Source: Taklimakanibacter lacteus
Lineage (GTDB): Bacteria > Pseudomonadota > Alphaproteobacteria > Rhizobiales > Aestuariivirgaceae
Reading direction: 5' to 3'
Length of the DNA: 64,000 nucleotides
Assembly (NCBI GenBank): GCA_003576695.1
Contig: QOZQ01000003.1
Location: 463,500 to 527,499 of the forward strand
A program made the translations under genes and the position numbers. The notes beneath the pieces were generated by a model. That model did no database searches. It saw only the letters and a list, made by a program, of their open reading frames with translations, and was not told the origin of the DNA. The number at the start of each line of letters is the position of its first letter. The first letter of the stretch is position 1. Positions 50,846 to 59,726 of this stretch are shown piece after piece.

Positions 50846-53422
50846 TCACAGCCGGGGATCGATCGGCTCACTTTCCAGCGCCAGCACGGCGAAGACGCAT
50901 TCATGGATGCGGCGCAGCGGCTCGCGCGCGACAAAGCGCTTCAACGCCTCATGGCCAAGGGCGAATTCCCGCAAGGCAAGCGCCCGCTTGCCGCCAAGGC
51001 CGCGCTGGCGCAGCCGGACGAGATTGTCCGGCGCATCATATTCGGGACCATAGATGATGCGCAGATATTCGCGGCCGCGCACCTTGAGGGCGGGCTGGAT
51101 CAGGCCCTTCGTTCCGCGGCTGACGAAGTTGCGCGGTTTGACGACCATGCCTTCGCCGCCCGCGCCGGTGAGGCTTTCCCACCAGCTGACGGCATCGGCG
51201 CAAGCATTTTCATCGGCGAGCGCCACGACACGCCACTGCGTTCGGGTGACGATGCCGGCATCCGCATCGGCGAGACGGTCGGCGAGCGTCATATGCCAGA
51301 CGTGATCCTCGTCGAACCACACGCGCCCTTCGCTCGCCAGAAGATGGAAGGGCGCGATCTTGAGATCGCCGATGCCCGTGACCGGCCAGACATAGGGCGC
51401 CCAGGCCTTGCCATAGAGGGCGGCGCGCTCCGCACGCCCGGCGAAGCGCTCGCGCAATACGGCAAAATCGCCGGAGCGGGCGCTGGCCCGGTCCAGGGCC
51501 TCGTTCACCGCGGCGAAGCCTTCGGCGGATGAGGTGGCGACCGGCGCATACTGGCTTTCGATGAGGCTGTTCGCCTTGGCCGACCAGGGCATGATCTCGG
51601 CGTCGAGCAGCAGCCAGTCGCTGCCCAGTTCCTCCCACAGGCTCAAGGTATCGGCCGCCCCGCGCAGGCGGGCGAGGACGCCTTCGGTCATCTGGCCGTC
51701 GCTGAAGAAGGCGCGGCCGGTGCGCGTCCAGATCGCGCCGGTTTCATTCCCCGTTACACCAAAGCGTGCCCGGGCAGTTTCGGCAGATCTGCACAAAGCG
51801 ATGATGGCGCGCGAGCCCATATGCTTTTCCTCGCACACGACCTCGACCACGCCGCGCTCGCGGAAATGGGCGAAGGCCTCTTCCGGGCGTTCGAGCCAGC
51901 CTTCGGCGAGGCTGGTCTCCGACGGCGACATGGTCGGCGGCAGGTAAGCGAGCCATTGCGGGGCGAGCGTGAAGCGGCTCATGACCTCGAGCGCCGCGGC
52001 GGCATTCTCTTCCGCCACCACGATGCGGCCCCTGAGCTCGGTATCGATCCAGCGCCGGCCGGTCACATCCATGATATCGAGAAGCTGGTCGGCAGCGGCC
52101 TGCGCCGAGGCATCCGCTGTCTTCGCAGCGAGCGGACGCACGGGCTCGCACCAGACCTTTCCGGCCGCGACCTCGACCAGCTCCTTCTCCGGCCAGCGCA
52201 GCGCCGTGAGCTTGCCGCCGAAGACGCAGCCCGTGTCGATGCAGATCGTATTGTTTACCCATTCGGCTGCGAGAACCGGCGTGTGCCCATAGACGACCGT
52301 GGTGTCGCCGCGATAGTGGGCGGCCCAGTCGGCCCGCACCGGAAGGCCGAACTCGTCGATCTCGCCGGTGGTTTCGCCGAACAGCGCGAATTCGCGCACG
52401 GCGCCGGACCCGCGCCCGATCATCTCGGCCTTGATCCCGGCATGCGCGACGGCAAGCCGGCCCTGGTCCAGCCAGACATGGCTGCGCAACTGGTTGAGGA
52501 ATTTGGGCAGGGCTGCGCGGAAGCTCTCGCTCTCGCTTTGCAATTGGTCGATCGTCTGCTGCAGGCCATGCGCGATCGCGACCTCGCGGCCGGCCAGCCA
52601 GCGCTCGAGCTTGCGGTCGTGATTGCCCTGCACGACATGGGCGATGCCCGCCGCCACCATGCTCGTGGCGATGCGCAGGACATCGGGCGAGTTTGGGCCG
52701 CGGTCGGTGAGATCGCCGACAAAGACCACCTTGCGCCCTTGCGGATGCGTGACGGCAACCTGTCGTTCTCCAGCGCTGCCGGTCCAGGCGACCTCATAAC
52801 CGAGCTTGGCAAGAAGCGCCTGCAACTCATCGGCGCAACCATGGACATCTCCGATGACGTCGAAGGGACCATGCTCCGTGCGCTTGTCGGTCCACAGCGG
52901 CACGCGCGCCAGCGTGGCAGCTTCCACGGCTTCGGCGCTTGAGAGTTTCCACACCTGCCGGAAGCCTTCGCGCTCGAGGCCGCGCAGGCCGCGGCGTATT
53001 TCCGAGACCATCCGGCGCACCACTTCGCCGCCGAACGGCCGGTCCGGCCGCGTCCGGTTGCGCTCGATGCAGATGTCGATGCCGGGATCGATCACGATGG
53101 CGACCGGCAGGGCATGCCATCGGCGCGCCAGCTCGATCCAGCCCTTGCGGTCGGCGGCGCGCACATTGGTGGCGTCGATGACCGCCAGCCGGCGGTTCTT
53201 CAGCCGCTTGCCGGCGATCTCGCGCACCAGGTCGAAGGCATCGCCGCTGATGCTCTGATCATTCTCATCGTCACTGACCAGGCCACGGCAATGATCGGAC
53301 GAGATCACCTCGGTCGGCCGGAAATGCTTGCTTGCAAAGGTCGATTTGCCCGATCCCGACGAGCCGATGAGCACGATCAGGGAGAAATCGGGAATCTCGA
53401 TATGATGGTCGCTGTTCCTCAT
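50846..53422 (-). CDS. pnkp: Polynucleotide kinase-phosphatase-ligase Pnkp (RNA repair)
   Basis: Three-domain RNA repair enzyme (858 aa, typical 840-870). N-terminal 5'-OH polynucleotide kinase, residues 1-175, with P-loop GSSGSGKS at 20-27. Metallophosphatase (2',3'-phosphatase), about 185-410, with GDVHG 191-195, GDLTDRG 236-242, GNHD 266-269, H327 and YGHTP with H380. C-terminal adenylyltransferase/ligase, about 480-858, with nucleophile K533 in EEKHMGSRA. It heals and seals cleaved RNA ends in complex with Hen1, whose gene overlaps it by 4 bp upstream. The ATG at 53422 is fixed by that overlap. Confidence 0.95.
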   Translation of the reverse strand: MRNSDHHIEIPDFSLIVLIGSSGSGKSTFASKHFRPTEVISSDHCRGLVSDDENDQSISGDAFDLVREIAGKRLKNRRLAVIDATNVRAADRKGWIELARRWHALPVAIVIDPGIDICIERNRTRPDRPFGGEVVRRMVSEIRRGLRGLEREGFRQVWKLSSAEAVEAATLARVPLWTDKRTEHGPFDVIGDVHGCADELQALLAKLGYEVAWTGSAGERQVAVTHPQGRKVVFVGDLTDRGPNSPDVLRIATSMVAAGIAHVVQGNHDRKLERWLAGREVAIAHGLQQTIDQLQSESESFRAALPKFLNQLRSHVWLDQGRLAVAHAGIKAEMIGRGSGAVREFALFGETTGEIDEFGLPVRADWAAHYRGDTTVVYGHTPVLAAEWVNNTICIDTGCVFGGKLTALRWPEKELVEVAAGKVWCEPVRPLAAKTADASAQAAADQLLDIMDVTGRRWIDTELRGRIVVAEENAAAALEVMSRFTLAPQWLAYLPPTMSPSETSLAEGWLERPEEAFAHFRERGVVEVVCEEKHMGSRAIIALCRSAETARARFGVTGNETGAIWTRTGRAFFSDGQMTEGVLARLRGAADTLSLWEELGSDWLLLDAEIMPWSAKANSLIESQYAPVATSSAEGFAAVNEALDRASARSGDFAVLRERFAGRAERAALYGKAWAPYVWPVTGIGDLKIAPFHLLASEGRVWFDEDHVWHMTLADRLADADAGIVTRTQWRVVALADENACADAVSWWESLTGAGGEGMVVKPRNFVSRGTKGLIQPALKVRGREYLRIIYGPEYDAPDNLVRLRQRGLGGKRALALREFALGHEALKRFVAREPLRRIHECVFAVLALESEPIDPRL

Positions 53423-54786
53423 CGGCTGAACACCGCCATCTGCGAGGGCGCGCCCAATTGCGCATCTTCCGGGCCGATGAAGCTGAGCGCCGGCTGATAG
53501 CCGTAAGCCGAAGCGATCCGGTCCGCCCAGGCCCCGAATTCGGCGCGCGTCCATTCAAAGCGATGGTCAGGATGGCGGAAGGCGCCGGCAGCGAGCGTCG
53601 GGAAGAGCGCATTATAGTCGGCATTGGGTGTCGTCACGATCACCGTCCTCGGCCGCGCTTCGCCGAACACGATGCGCTCCATCAACGGCAGGCGGTCGGG
53701 ATCGAGATGCTCGATGACTTCCACCAGGGCTGCCGCGTCGGCGCCCGCCCAGCGCTCGTCGCGATAGGTGAGAGAACCATGGATGAGCGCGATGCGGCCT
53801 TCCGGCGGTCCGCCTGGCTGCTGGAGCTTGAGCCGCCGTGAAGCACGTTCGAGCGCATGGATGGCCGGATCGAGGCCGATCAACTGGCGCGCCCAGCTTT
53901 CGCGCACCAGACGCTGCAGCAATTTGCCTTCGCCGCAGCCCAGATCGACCACGCTCTTGGGACCTATGGCCCGCAATGCCGCGGTGACCGCTTCGAGGCG
54001 CGCGTCATGCAGCCGGATCGGGGCTTCGAGCGTCTCCTCGGGCGCCGTCTTGACCTCGGGCTCGACCGCCTCGTCCTGCGTCTGCGGCGCCAGCCTTTCG
54101 AGCGCCGCACGCGCCAGGATGCCGCGATGGCGCAGATACCGCCTGACGATCAGGTCCTTGGCCGGGTGGCTGTCGAGCCAGCCTTCGCCGCGCTTCAGCA
54201 ATTTGTCGATCTCATCCTCGCCGACCCAGTAATGCTTGGTGTCGTCGAGAACGGGGATCAGGACATAGAGATGGGTCAGCAAGGTGCTGAGCCGCGCTGA
54301 GCCTGCAAGTTTCAGCCGGGCATAGAGTTTCTGCGCAGGCCCGAGGGTTTCGACGACGATGTTCCAGCCCAGGGGCTCGAAGAGCTGGCGCACCAGGGCC
54401 TCGCCGCCCCGCATCGGCACAGGCGTGATCACCGCCTCGAGCGGGATGGCGCTGTCGGCAAGATCCTGCCGCACGGCGCAGGTGCCGGCCATGGCGGTAC
54501 GGAAGGCCTTGTTGAAGGCTACCGAGAGGAAGGAGGACGCCGCATAGGGCCGGTCATTCACATAGTGATCGAGGAGGCCGTCGCCCTGGCCCTTGCCGCG
54601 CACCAGCCCGATGGGATCGATGTCGAGAACGAGGGCCGCTTCGCAACGCTCCTCACGGGCCTCGGGATAGAATATCCAGGCCTTGCCGAAGGTGAGCTCG
54701 ACTTCATGCAGCCGGTCGGGATGCTTGTGGAGCAGAAAGCCCAGATCGGTGGCCGGCCGGTGCGTGGTGGCGATCGACAGAAACAT
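53419..54786 (-). CDS. hen1: 3'-terminal RNA ribose 2'-O-methyltransferase Hen1
   Basis: Bacterial Hen1 (455 aa). The N-terminal half (about 1-240) is the Hen1-N domain that activates the Pnkp ligase (LSIATTHRPATDLGFLLHKHPDR, DHYVNDRPYAASSFLSVA). The C-terminal half is the methyltransferase: SAM motif DLGCGEGKL at 281-289 and the metal-site residues E356, E359, H360 and H408 (EVIEHLDPDRL, HPDHRFEWTRAEF). It 2'-O-methylates the ribose at the repair junction, making repaired RNA immune to re-cleavage at that site. Upstream gene of the Hen1-Pnkp operon. Confidence 0.95.
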   Translation of the reverse strand: MFLSIATTHRPATDLGFLLHKHPDRLHEVELTFGKAWIFYPEAREERCEAALVLDIDPIGLVRGKGQGDGLLDHYVNDRPYAASSFLSVAFNKAFRTAMAGTCAVRQDLADSAIPLEAVITPVPMRGGEALVRQLFEPLGWNIVVETLGPAQKLYARLKLAGSARLSTLLTHLYVLIPVLDDTKHYWVGEDEIDKLLKRGEGWLDSHPAKDLIVRRYLRHRGILARAALERLAPQTQDEAVEPEVKTAPEETLEAPIRLHDARLEAVTAALRAIGPKSVVDLGCGEGKLLQRLVRESWARQLIGLDPAIHALERASRRLKLQQPGGPPEGRIALIHGSLTYRDERWAGADAAALVEVIEHLDPDRLPLMERIVFGEARPRTVIVTTPNADYNALFPTLAAGAFRHPDHRFEWTRAEFGAWADRIASAYGYQPALSFIGPEDAQLGAPSQMAVFSR

Positions 54787-54881
54787 GCCGTCAGATAGCC
54801 GAGCACCGGAAGTTTATCCAGCGTGAAGTCCGCAGTCTTTGCCGCTATACCGGACCAGGGTAAGTTCAGGGACGAAAGACG

Positions 54882-55409
54882 ATGACACTTCCATCCACGG
54901 CACAGTTCCTCGCGGCGTTGTCGGCCGAAAACGCGCATCCCGACATACCGGCCGGACAGCGCATCTTCTCGCCCTTCATCGGCGATTGGGATCTCGTGGT
55001 CTCCTGGTTCGACGAGGCGGGCAGGCTCAGCCGCGAGGAGCGCGGCGAATGGCACTTCTCATGGATACTCGAGGGCAGGGGCATCCAGGATATCTGGATC
55101 GTGCCGCCGCGGGCGGAGCGTGGCGGGAGCGCAGATCTCTATGAATATGGCACCAGCCTCAGATTCTATGATCCGGCGATCGAGGCGTGGCAATCGACCT
55201 GGATCGGGCCGATGCATCATGTGGTGCGGACTTTCATCGCGCGCCGGATCGGCGATGAGGTGGTGCTCGAGACGACGCAAGGCGAGGTGCCGCGCATGCG
55301 CTGGTCCTTCGCCGATATCGGGGCGGAGTCCTTCGCCTGGCGCAATGAGCTGTGGACGGGAAATGGCTGGCGCGTGCAGCAGACCTTCGCCGCGAAACGG
55401 GCCCGATAG
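54882..55409 (+). CDS. Hypothetical protein (DUF1579-like, lipocalin-type)
   Basis: Small soluble protein (175 aa) without signal peptide. The pattern FSPFIGDWDLVVSWFDEAG, GEWHFSWILEGRGIQDIWIVP, GTSLRFYDPAIEAWQSTWIGP and MRWSFADIGAESFAWRNELW resembles DUF1579-like beta-barrel proteins (an alternating strand pattern with conserved W). Function unknown. Divergent from hen1 (95-bp spacer). ATG at 54882 after AGGGACGAAAG. Confidence 0.72.
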   Translation: MTLPSTAQFLAALSAENAHPDIPAGQRIFSPFIGDWDLVVSWFDEAGRLSREERGEWHFSWILEGRGIQDIWIVPPRAERGGSADLYEYGTSLRFYDPAIEAWQSTWIGPMHHVVRTFIARRIGDEVVLETTQGEVPRMRWSFADIGAESFAWRNELWTGNGWRVQQTFAAKRAR

Positions 55410-55519
55410 CGTCGTCTCGCAATTATAGGCATCCTTTCATTTTTGCCGCGCATGAAACGGGCTGCGTTGCGCCGGCTGAGGGATCAGGAAGGAGCATCAT
55501 TCAATGAAGGACTCCTCTC

Positions 55520-56284
55520 ATGCCATCTCTCGCCGACAAGATCGCTATCATCACAGGTGCAAGTTCGGGAATAGGCCGTGCTGCTGCCAGGCTCTTTGCC
55601 GCGGAAGGAGCACGGCTTGTTCTCTGTGCGCGGGGTAAAGCGGAGCTCGCAGCAACCGCCGATGAGATCACGCGCGCCGGTGGCGTGGCCGTCCCGGTCG
55701 CCGGCGATGTAAAGAGCGAAGAGGTTGCCCGCAAGCTGGTCGACAAGGCCTGCGAAGAATTTGGCGGCCTCGACATCGCCTTCAACAATGCCGGCACGAT
55801 GGGAGAGATGGTGCCGGTCCCGGAAATAAGTGTCGCCGGCTGGCGCGAGACGATCGACACCAACCTAACCAGCGCCTTCCTGGCGGCGAAATATCAGGTT
55901 CCGGCGATGCTCGAGCGGGGCGGCGGCTCGCTCATCTTCACCTCGACCTTTGTCGGCCACACGGTGGGCTTTCCCAATCTTGGCGCCTATGCGGCGGGCA
56001 AGGCCGGCCTGGTTGGACTGATGCAGGTCATCGCCGCGGAGTTCGGCGCCCAAGGGATCAGGGCCAATGCGCTGCTGCCCGGCGGCACCGATACGCCGAT
56101 GGGCCGCAGCGTCATCAACACGCCCGAGATCAGGAGCTTCGTCGAGGGACTGCATGCGCTGAAGCGCCTCGCCGAGCCTGAGGAAATTGCCCGCTCGGCG
56201 CTGTTTCTCGCCTCCGATGCATCGAGCTTCATGACGGGCTCGGCGCTCATGGTCGATGGCGGCGTGTCGATCAACCGGACATAG
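55520..56284 (+). CDS. SDR-family oxidoreductase
   Basis: Classical SDR (254 aa) of the glucose-1-dehydrogenase/FabG-like type. TGASSGIGRAAARLF at 12-26, NNAGT around 90, catalytic Ser in STFVGHTVGFPNLGAYAAGKAGL with Tyr/Lys (YAAGK), and C-terminal SALMVDGGVSINRT. It stands alone; substrate not predictable. Confidence 0.9.
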   Translation: MPSLADKIAIITGASSGIGRAAARLFAAEGARLVLCARGKAELAATADEITRAGGVAVPVAGDVKSEEVARKLVDKACEEFGGLDIAFNNAGTMGEMVPVPEISVAGWRETIDTNLTSAFLAAKYQVPAMLERGGGSLIFTSTFVGHTVGFPNLGAYAAGKAGLVGLMQVIAAEFGAQGIRANALLPGGTDTPMGRSVINTPEIRSFVEGLHALKRLAEPEEIARSALFLASDASSFMTGSALMVDGGVSINRT

Positions 56285-56338
56285 CTGGAATAACGATCGC
56301 CTTCACATCCTGTTCTCTCATTGCGCCACCGCATCGCA

Positions 56339-57139
56339 TCACGGCAAGGTCGTCTTCACCGCCCAGGCGCGCCCGACAAGATTGATGGGACCATCGCCAC
56401 CGACGATCTCGGCGAGCTTGGCCTTGAGGCGGTTGCGCTCCTCCTCCGGCAGCTTCGCGCAATAGCCGGGTGCCGGCCCCGCACCCAGGGTGAAGGGCCG
56501 CCAGAAGGATTCGAAATCCGGAAAGGCGGTTTCGATCTCGAGCGCATCGATGACCGGCGCCGGCAGGCCGGCATCGGCGCAGAGCTGGGCCAGTCCGGGG
56601 CGCGTGCAGAACGGAAAGCGCGTGCCTTCATCGAGCGCCCGGGCCCCGGGATCGATCGCGGCGGCAGCCTTCCAGAAGGCATCGATGAACCCCATGCCGC
56701 CCCCCGGATAATCCCAGACATAGAAGGAGAGGAGACCTTTCGGCCTGAGCACGCGTTTCATCTCGGAAAGCGCCCTGGCCTTGTCGGGAATGAAATTGAG
56801 AACGAGAGCGGAGGCGACCACATCGAAATCGGCATTGGATGCCGGCAATTGCTGGCCGTCCGCCACTTCGAAGCGCACCCGTTTGTCGTTCGCCTGCGCA
56901 TGTGCATAGGCGATAAAGTCTTTGGAGGGATCCGTGGCCAGGATCGATTTCGGATTGCAGCCGGCGAGGACAGTTGCCGTGAGTGCGCCGGTGCCGCAGC
57001 CGACCTCGAGCCAGCTGGCGCGGCGCGGCGGCACAAGCCAGGCAACGAACTTCGCCGCCATCTGGCGGCTCCAGCGTCCCATGAAATGTTCGTAATTCTG
57101 GCCGGCGCTCCAGGCGTCGAATTGGGCAGTCTGAGTCAT
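56339..57139 (-). CDS. Class I SAM-dependent methyltransferase
   Basis: Methyltransferase (266 aa): motif I WLEVGCGTGALTATVL near 46-61, strand-2 acid in ILATDPSKDFIAYA, VVASALVLNFIPDKARALSEMKRVLRPKGLLSFYVWDYPGGGMGF. Similar to UbiE/Coq5-like small-molecule methyltransferases found widely in rhizobia. The ATG at 57139 is taken because the alternative start further upstream lacks conservation-like sequence. No operon partner. Confidence 0.88.
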   Translation of the reverse strand: MTQTAQFDAWSAGQNYEHFMGRWSRQMAAKFVAWLVPPRRASWLEVGCGTGALTATVLAGCNPKSILATDPSKDFIAYAHAQANDKRVRFEVADGQQLPASNADFDVVASALVLNFIPDKARALSEMKRVLRPKGLLSFYVWDYPGGGMGFIDAFWKAAAAIDPGARALDEGTRFPFCTRPGLAQLCADAGLPAPVIDALEIETAFPDFESFWRPFTLGAGPAPGYCAKLPEEERNRLKAKLAEIVGGDGPINLVGRAWAVKTTLP

Positions 57140-57402
57140 CTTCCACCTTGTGAGTTTGAAAGAGAATTGGGCGCCCAATGCGGCGCAACCTATACGATAT
57201 TGATGGGCGAGGGGAACTCTTTCTTTTGGCGGCGCGCATTATTGAGAAATCCGTCTTTGCCTGGGAATGCAATGACGCAGGTGCGAGCATAAGACATTGA
57301 TATTGTTTCGGTTTATTTTCTCGTCGCCGCGTTAACCTTTTCTCTTGCGGCAGCTTTCCGACCCGCTACTGTGGCGTTGGTAAACTACAACCGGGGGATT
57401 TC

Positions 57403-57732
57403 ATGTCATCGCTCTGGACGGCGGGCATCCGGCTCGGCGCCTGTCTTTTTCTCTTGCTCTTCGTTGCCGGCGATATCCAGGCGCCCGCCGAGGCGGCGAA
57501 GCCCACGCACCAGCAGGCTATGGCCGCCTGCCGCGCCAAATACGGCAAGAAGGTTACGAATGTGATTGTCAACAAGAACGGGACGCTCACCTGCCAGTGG
57601 CAAGTGAGGCGCGAGATGACGCGCGCCGAGGCCTATGAGAGTTGCCGGAAGAAATTTGGTCCGACAACCATCATGCTTCAAAAGAAGAAGAGTGGCTGGG
57701 TTTGCCGCTATAAGCCGCGCACCAGCTTCTAG
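57403..57732 (+). CDS. Small secreted four-cysteine protein, paralogue 1
   Basis: Exported protein (109 aa) with a signal peptide ending near AEAA (about 32). The mature part has four cysteines at 43, 64, 81 and 101 and the motifs QAMAACRAKYGK, VIVNKNGTLTC, RAEAYESCRKKFGPTTIMLQKK and GWVCRY. It is the first of three tandem paralogues with the same cysteine pattern. The family is unknown to me. High Lys/Arg content gives a basic mature protein of about 9 kDa, presumably periplasmic or secreted. Confidence 0.72.
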   Translation: MSSLWTAGIRLGACLFLLLFVAGDIQAPAEAAKPTHQQAMAACRAKYGKKVTNVIVNKNGTLTCQWQVRREMTRAEAYESCRKKFGPTTIMLQKKKSGWVCRYKPRTSF

Positions 57733-57767
57733 GTCACTGACCAACTTTTCCCATGGTAGAGATTCCC

Positions 57768-58091
57768 ATGACCGTAACCAGAGCAGCAGTGCTTGTTTCG
57801 ACATTTGCCGGCATGCTTTCCTTGCTGGCACTGATCCACATGCCGGCACCTGCCGAGGCGGCGCGGCCATCGCACAAACAGGCCATGGCCATTTGCCGGT
57901 CGCATTACGGCAAGGACATTACCGGTGTCGTCATCAAGAAGAACGGGCAGATCGTGTGCCAGGAAGGGCCGGGCGCAGAGGCAAGCCGCAAGGAAGTCTT
58001 CGAGTGGTGCAAGAGGAAATTCAGCGCCACGACCGTCGTCGTCCAGAAGAAGGGCAAGCGCTGGCATTGCCTCTATTACGGGCGCTACTGA
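57768..58091 (+). CDS. Small secreted four-cysteine protein, paralogue 2
   Basis: Second paralogue (107 aa). Signal peptide to about AEAA (32); cysteines at 43, 64, 81 and 101, exactly the positions of paralogue 1. Shared blocks are QAMAICRSHYGKD, VVIKKNGQIVC, SRKEVFEWCKRKFSATTVVVQKK and RWHCLYYGRY. Starts at the ATG at 57768; an ATG at 57753 would add five residues. Separated from paralogue 1 by 35 bp and probably cotranscribed. Confidence 0.7.
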   Translation: MTVTRAAVLVSTFAGMLSLLALIHMPAPAEAARPSHKQAMAICRSHYGKDITGVVIKKNGQIVCQEGPGAEASRKEVFEWCKRKFSATTVVVQKKGKRWHCLYYGRY

Positions 58092-58147
58092 GACGTCCGG
58101 CGGCGCTACTTCACCCCGGGGGCGTTTGGTGGCACACTTGCCGGACC

Positions 58148-58489
58148 ATGACACGGCAAGAGAATCACCGCCGCGTAGCGGCGTTCATGGCAGCCATGGC
58201 GTTCTGCGCCGGACTGTCCTTCGCGACGCGCGAGGCAGAGGCGCGCGACTGGGATCCCAAGTTGAACGATCAGGCCTGGGCCTGCTCGACCCTTTACAGC
58301 CGCTCGCCCATCAAGGTGATCAATAGCGCGGACAGTGCCACGGCAATATGCCTGGGTGAGGGCAAGAAGGGCCGCAAGGCGATGTCGCGCAGCGAGGCCT
58401 ATGAATTGTGCCGCGAGCAGTTCGACGCCACGACCTTGATGCTCAGTTGGACCAGCAAAGGCTGGCGTTGCCGTTATTACGGCCGCTGA
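58148..58489 (+). CDS. Small secreted four-cysteine protein, paralogue 3 (divergent)
   Basis: Third, more divergent paralogue (113 aa). Signal peptide-like N-terminus (VAAFMAAMAFCAGLSFATREAEA). Mature cysteines at 46, 68, 88 and 108 keep nearly the same spacing. The C-terminal block SRSEAYELCREQFDATTLML...GWRCRYYGR matches the others closely, whereas the N-terminal block (DPKLNDQAWACSTLYSR) does not. The ATG at 58148 is chosen; a much longer frame reading back through paralogue 2 is a shadow. Confidence 0.68.
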   Translation: MTRQENHRRVAAFMAAMAFCAGLSFATREAEARDWDPKLNDQAWACSTLYSRSPIKVINSADSATAICLGEGKKGRKAMSRSEAYELCREQFDATTLMLSWTSKGWRCRYYGR

Positions 58490-58552
58490 TCCGCCGGCGC
58501 AGACCAGGAAGACATACCAGGCCACATTACCCAGCATTCGCGAGGAACCATC

Positions 58553-59128
58553 ATGAGCCTGCTCATCATCGGCATCGTCATATTCATCGGCACCCATCTG
58601 TTGGCCATGCTGTTGCGCGGGCCGCGCGATCGGCTGCTCGCGCGCCTGGGCGAAGGGCCTTATAAAGGCCTGTTCTCGCTCGTCTCCGTCATCGGCCTCG
58701 GCCTCATGATCTATGGCTTCTATACGACGCGCGGCATGCTCGAGCCCGACGACTATCTCTACACACCTGCTCCCTGGACGCGCCATGCCGCGATGGGGCT
58801 GGTGCTCCTGGCCTTCATCTTCATCGGCGCTTCGCATGGCAAGGGTTATCTGAAACTGTGGCTGAAGCAGCCGATGTCAATCGGTTTCGGCCTGTGGGCT
58901 CTTGCCCATCTTCTTGCCAATGGCGAGCGGCCGGATGTGTATCTCTTCGGCTCGATCCTGGTGCTCGCCGTGCTCGACATCATCCTGTCGACGGCGAGAG
59001 GCCTGGTTCCGCAGCATGAGCCGCAGGTGAAGTCGGATATCAGAGCCGTGATCATCGGCGTGATCCTCTATCTCGTCTTCCTTTTCGTCATCCATCCTTA
59101 CGTGTTCAAAGTTCCCGTCCTCACATGA
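58553..59128 (+). CDS. NnrU family membrane protein
   Basis: Six-helix membrane protein (191 aa) of the NnrU family, first found with nitrite/nitric oxide reductase genes and probably haem-linked; function unproven. Features are GTHLLAMLLRGPRDRLLARLGEGPYKGLFSLVSVIGLGLMIYGF, HAAMGLVLLAFIFIGAS, GFGLWALAHLLANGERPDVYLFGSILVLAVLDI. Its stop overlaps the next NnrU gene (ATGA). No denitrification genes are present. Confidence 0.85.
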   Translation: MSLLIIGIVIFIGTHLLAMLLRGPRDRLLARLGEGPYKGLFSLVSVIGLGLMIYGFYTTRGMLEPDDYLYTPAPWTRHAAMGLVLLAFIFIGASHGKGYLKLWLKQPMSIGFGLWALAHLLANGERPDVYLFGSILVLAVLDIILSTARGLVPQHEPQVKSDIRAVIIGVILYLVFLFVIHPYVFKVPVLT

Positions 59129-59685
59129 TCCTGCTTGCCTTGGGCGTAGTCCTCTTTGCCGCCAGCCACCTGACCCTCGCTGTCCCGCACCTGCGCGAAG
59201 CAGGGCGTCAGCGGTTCGGCAAATTCTATGGGCCGGGCTTCGGCCTGCTCTCGCTCTTGCCGCTGGTTCTCATCATCATGGGCTGGCGGACGGCGCCCTT
59301 CAGTCCCGTCTATGACGCGCCATCCTGGGGCAGGATCGCCACCTTCGTCCTGGTCCTTCCGGCATTTCTCTGTTTCGGGATTTTTCTGTTTCGCGGCTCA
59401 TGGCGCCAGAAGCTGCGTTTTCCCCTGGCTCTGGCCGTCGCCTTCTGGGCGGTCGGCCATTTGCTCGCCAATGGCGATGGCGCAAGCCTCATCCTCTTCG
59501 GCGGCATGCTCGTCTATGCGCTTGCGCATATGGCGCTCGGCGTCGTCAATGACGTGCGCCCGTCGCCGATCGTGCGCGAGGGCCATGACGTGATCTCGCT
59601 GGTCATCGGCGTCGCTCTCTATGGCGTCGTGGCGCAACTCCACCCGCTGTTCACGGGCGTGCCGGTGGTGACCTTGTCGCTGTGA
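59125..59685 (+). CDS. NnrU family membrane protein (second copy)
   Basis: Paralogue of the preceding gene (186 aa) with the same topology: AASHLTLAVPHLREAGRQRFGKFYGPGFGLLSLLPLVLIIMGW, AFWAVGHLLANGDGASLILFGGMLVYALAHMALG and VISLVIGVALYGVVAQLHPLFTGVP. The shared WAxGHLLANG...FG motif holds the conserved histidine of the family. Translationally coupled to copy 1, so a heterodimer is plausible. Confidence 0.85.
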   Translation: MILLALGVVLFAASHLTLAVPHLREAGRQRFGKFYGPGFGLLSLLPLVLIIMGWRTAPFSPVYDAPSWGRIATFVLVLPAFLCFGIFLFRGSWRQKLRFPLALAVAFWAVGHLLANGDGASLILFGGMLVYALAHMALGVVNDVRPSPIVREGHDVISLVIGVALYGVVAQLHPLFTGVPVVTLSL

Positions 59686-59692
59686 TCGACAT

Positions 59693-59717
59693 CCAGGTGC
59701 CCGATGCGGGCACCTGG
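59693..59717. terminator. Bidirectional terminator hairpin
   Basis: Perfect 10-bp stem CCAGGTGCCC (59693-59702) / GGGCACCTGG (59708-59717) with loop GATGC, followed by TTC. It lies in the gap between the convergent NnrU and msrA genes. Confidence 0.72.
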
Positions 59718-59726
59718 TTCAGTTGC

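Noticed and set aside
57635..58489. 284-codon frame ending with secreted paralogue 3
   Set aside because: The upstream 171 codons overlap paralogues 1 and 2 out of frame; the signal peptide at 58148 shows the real start.
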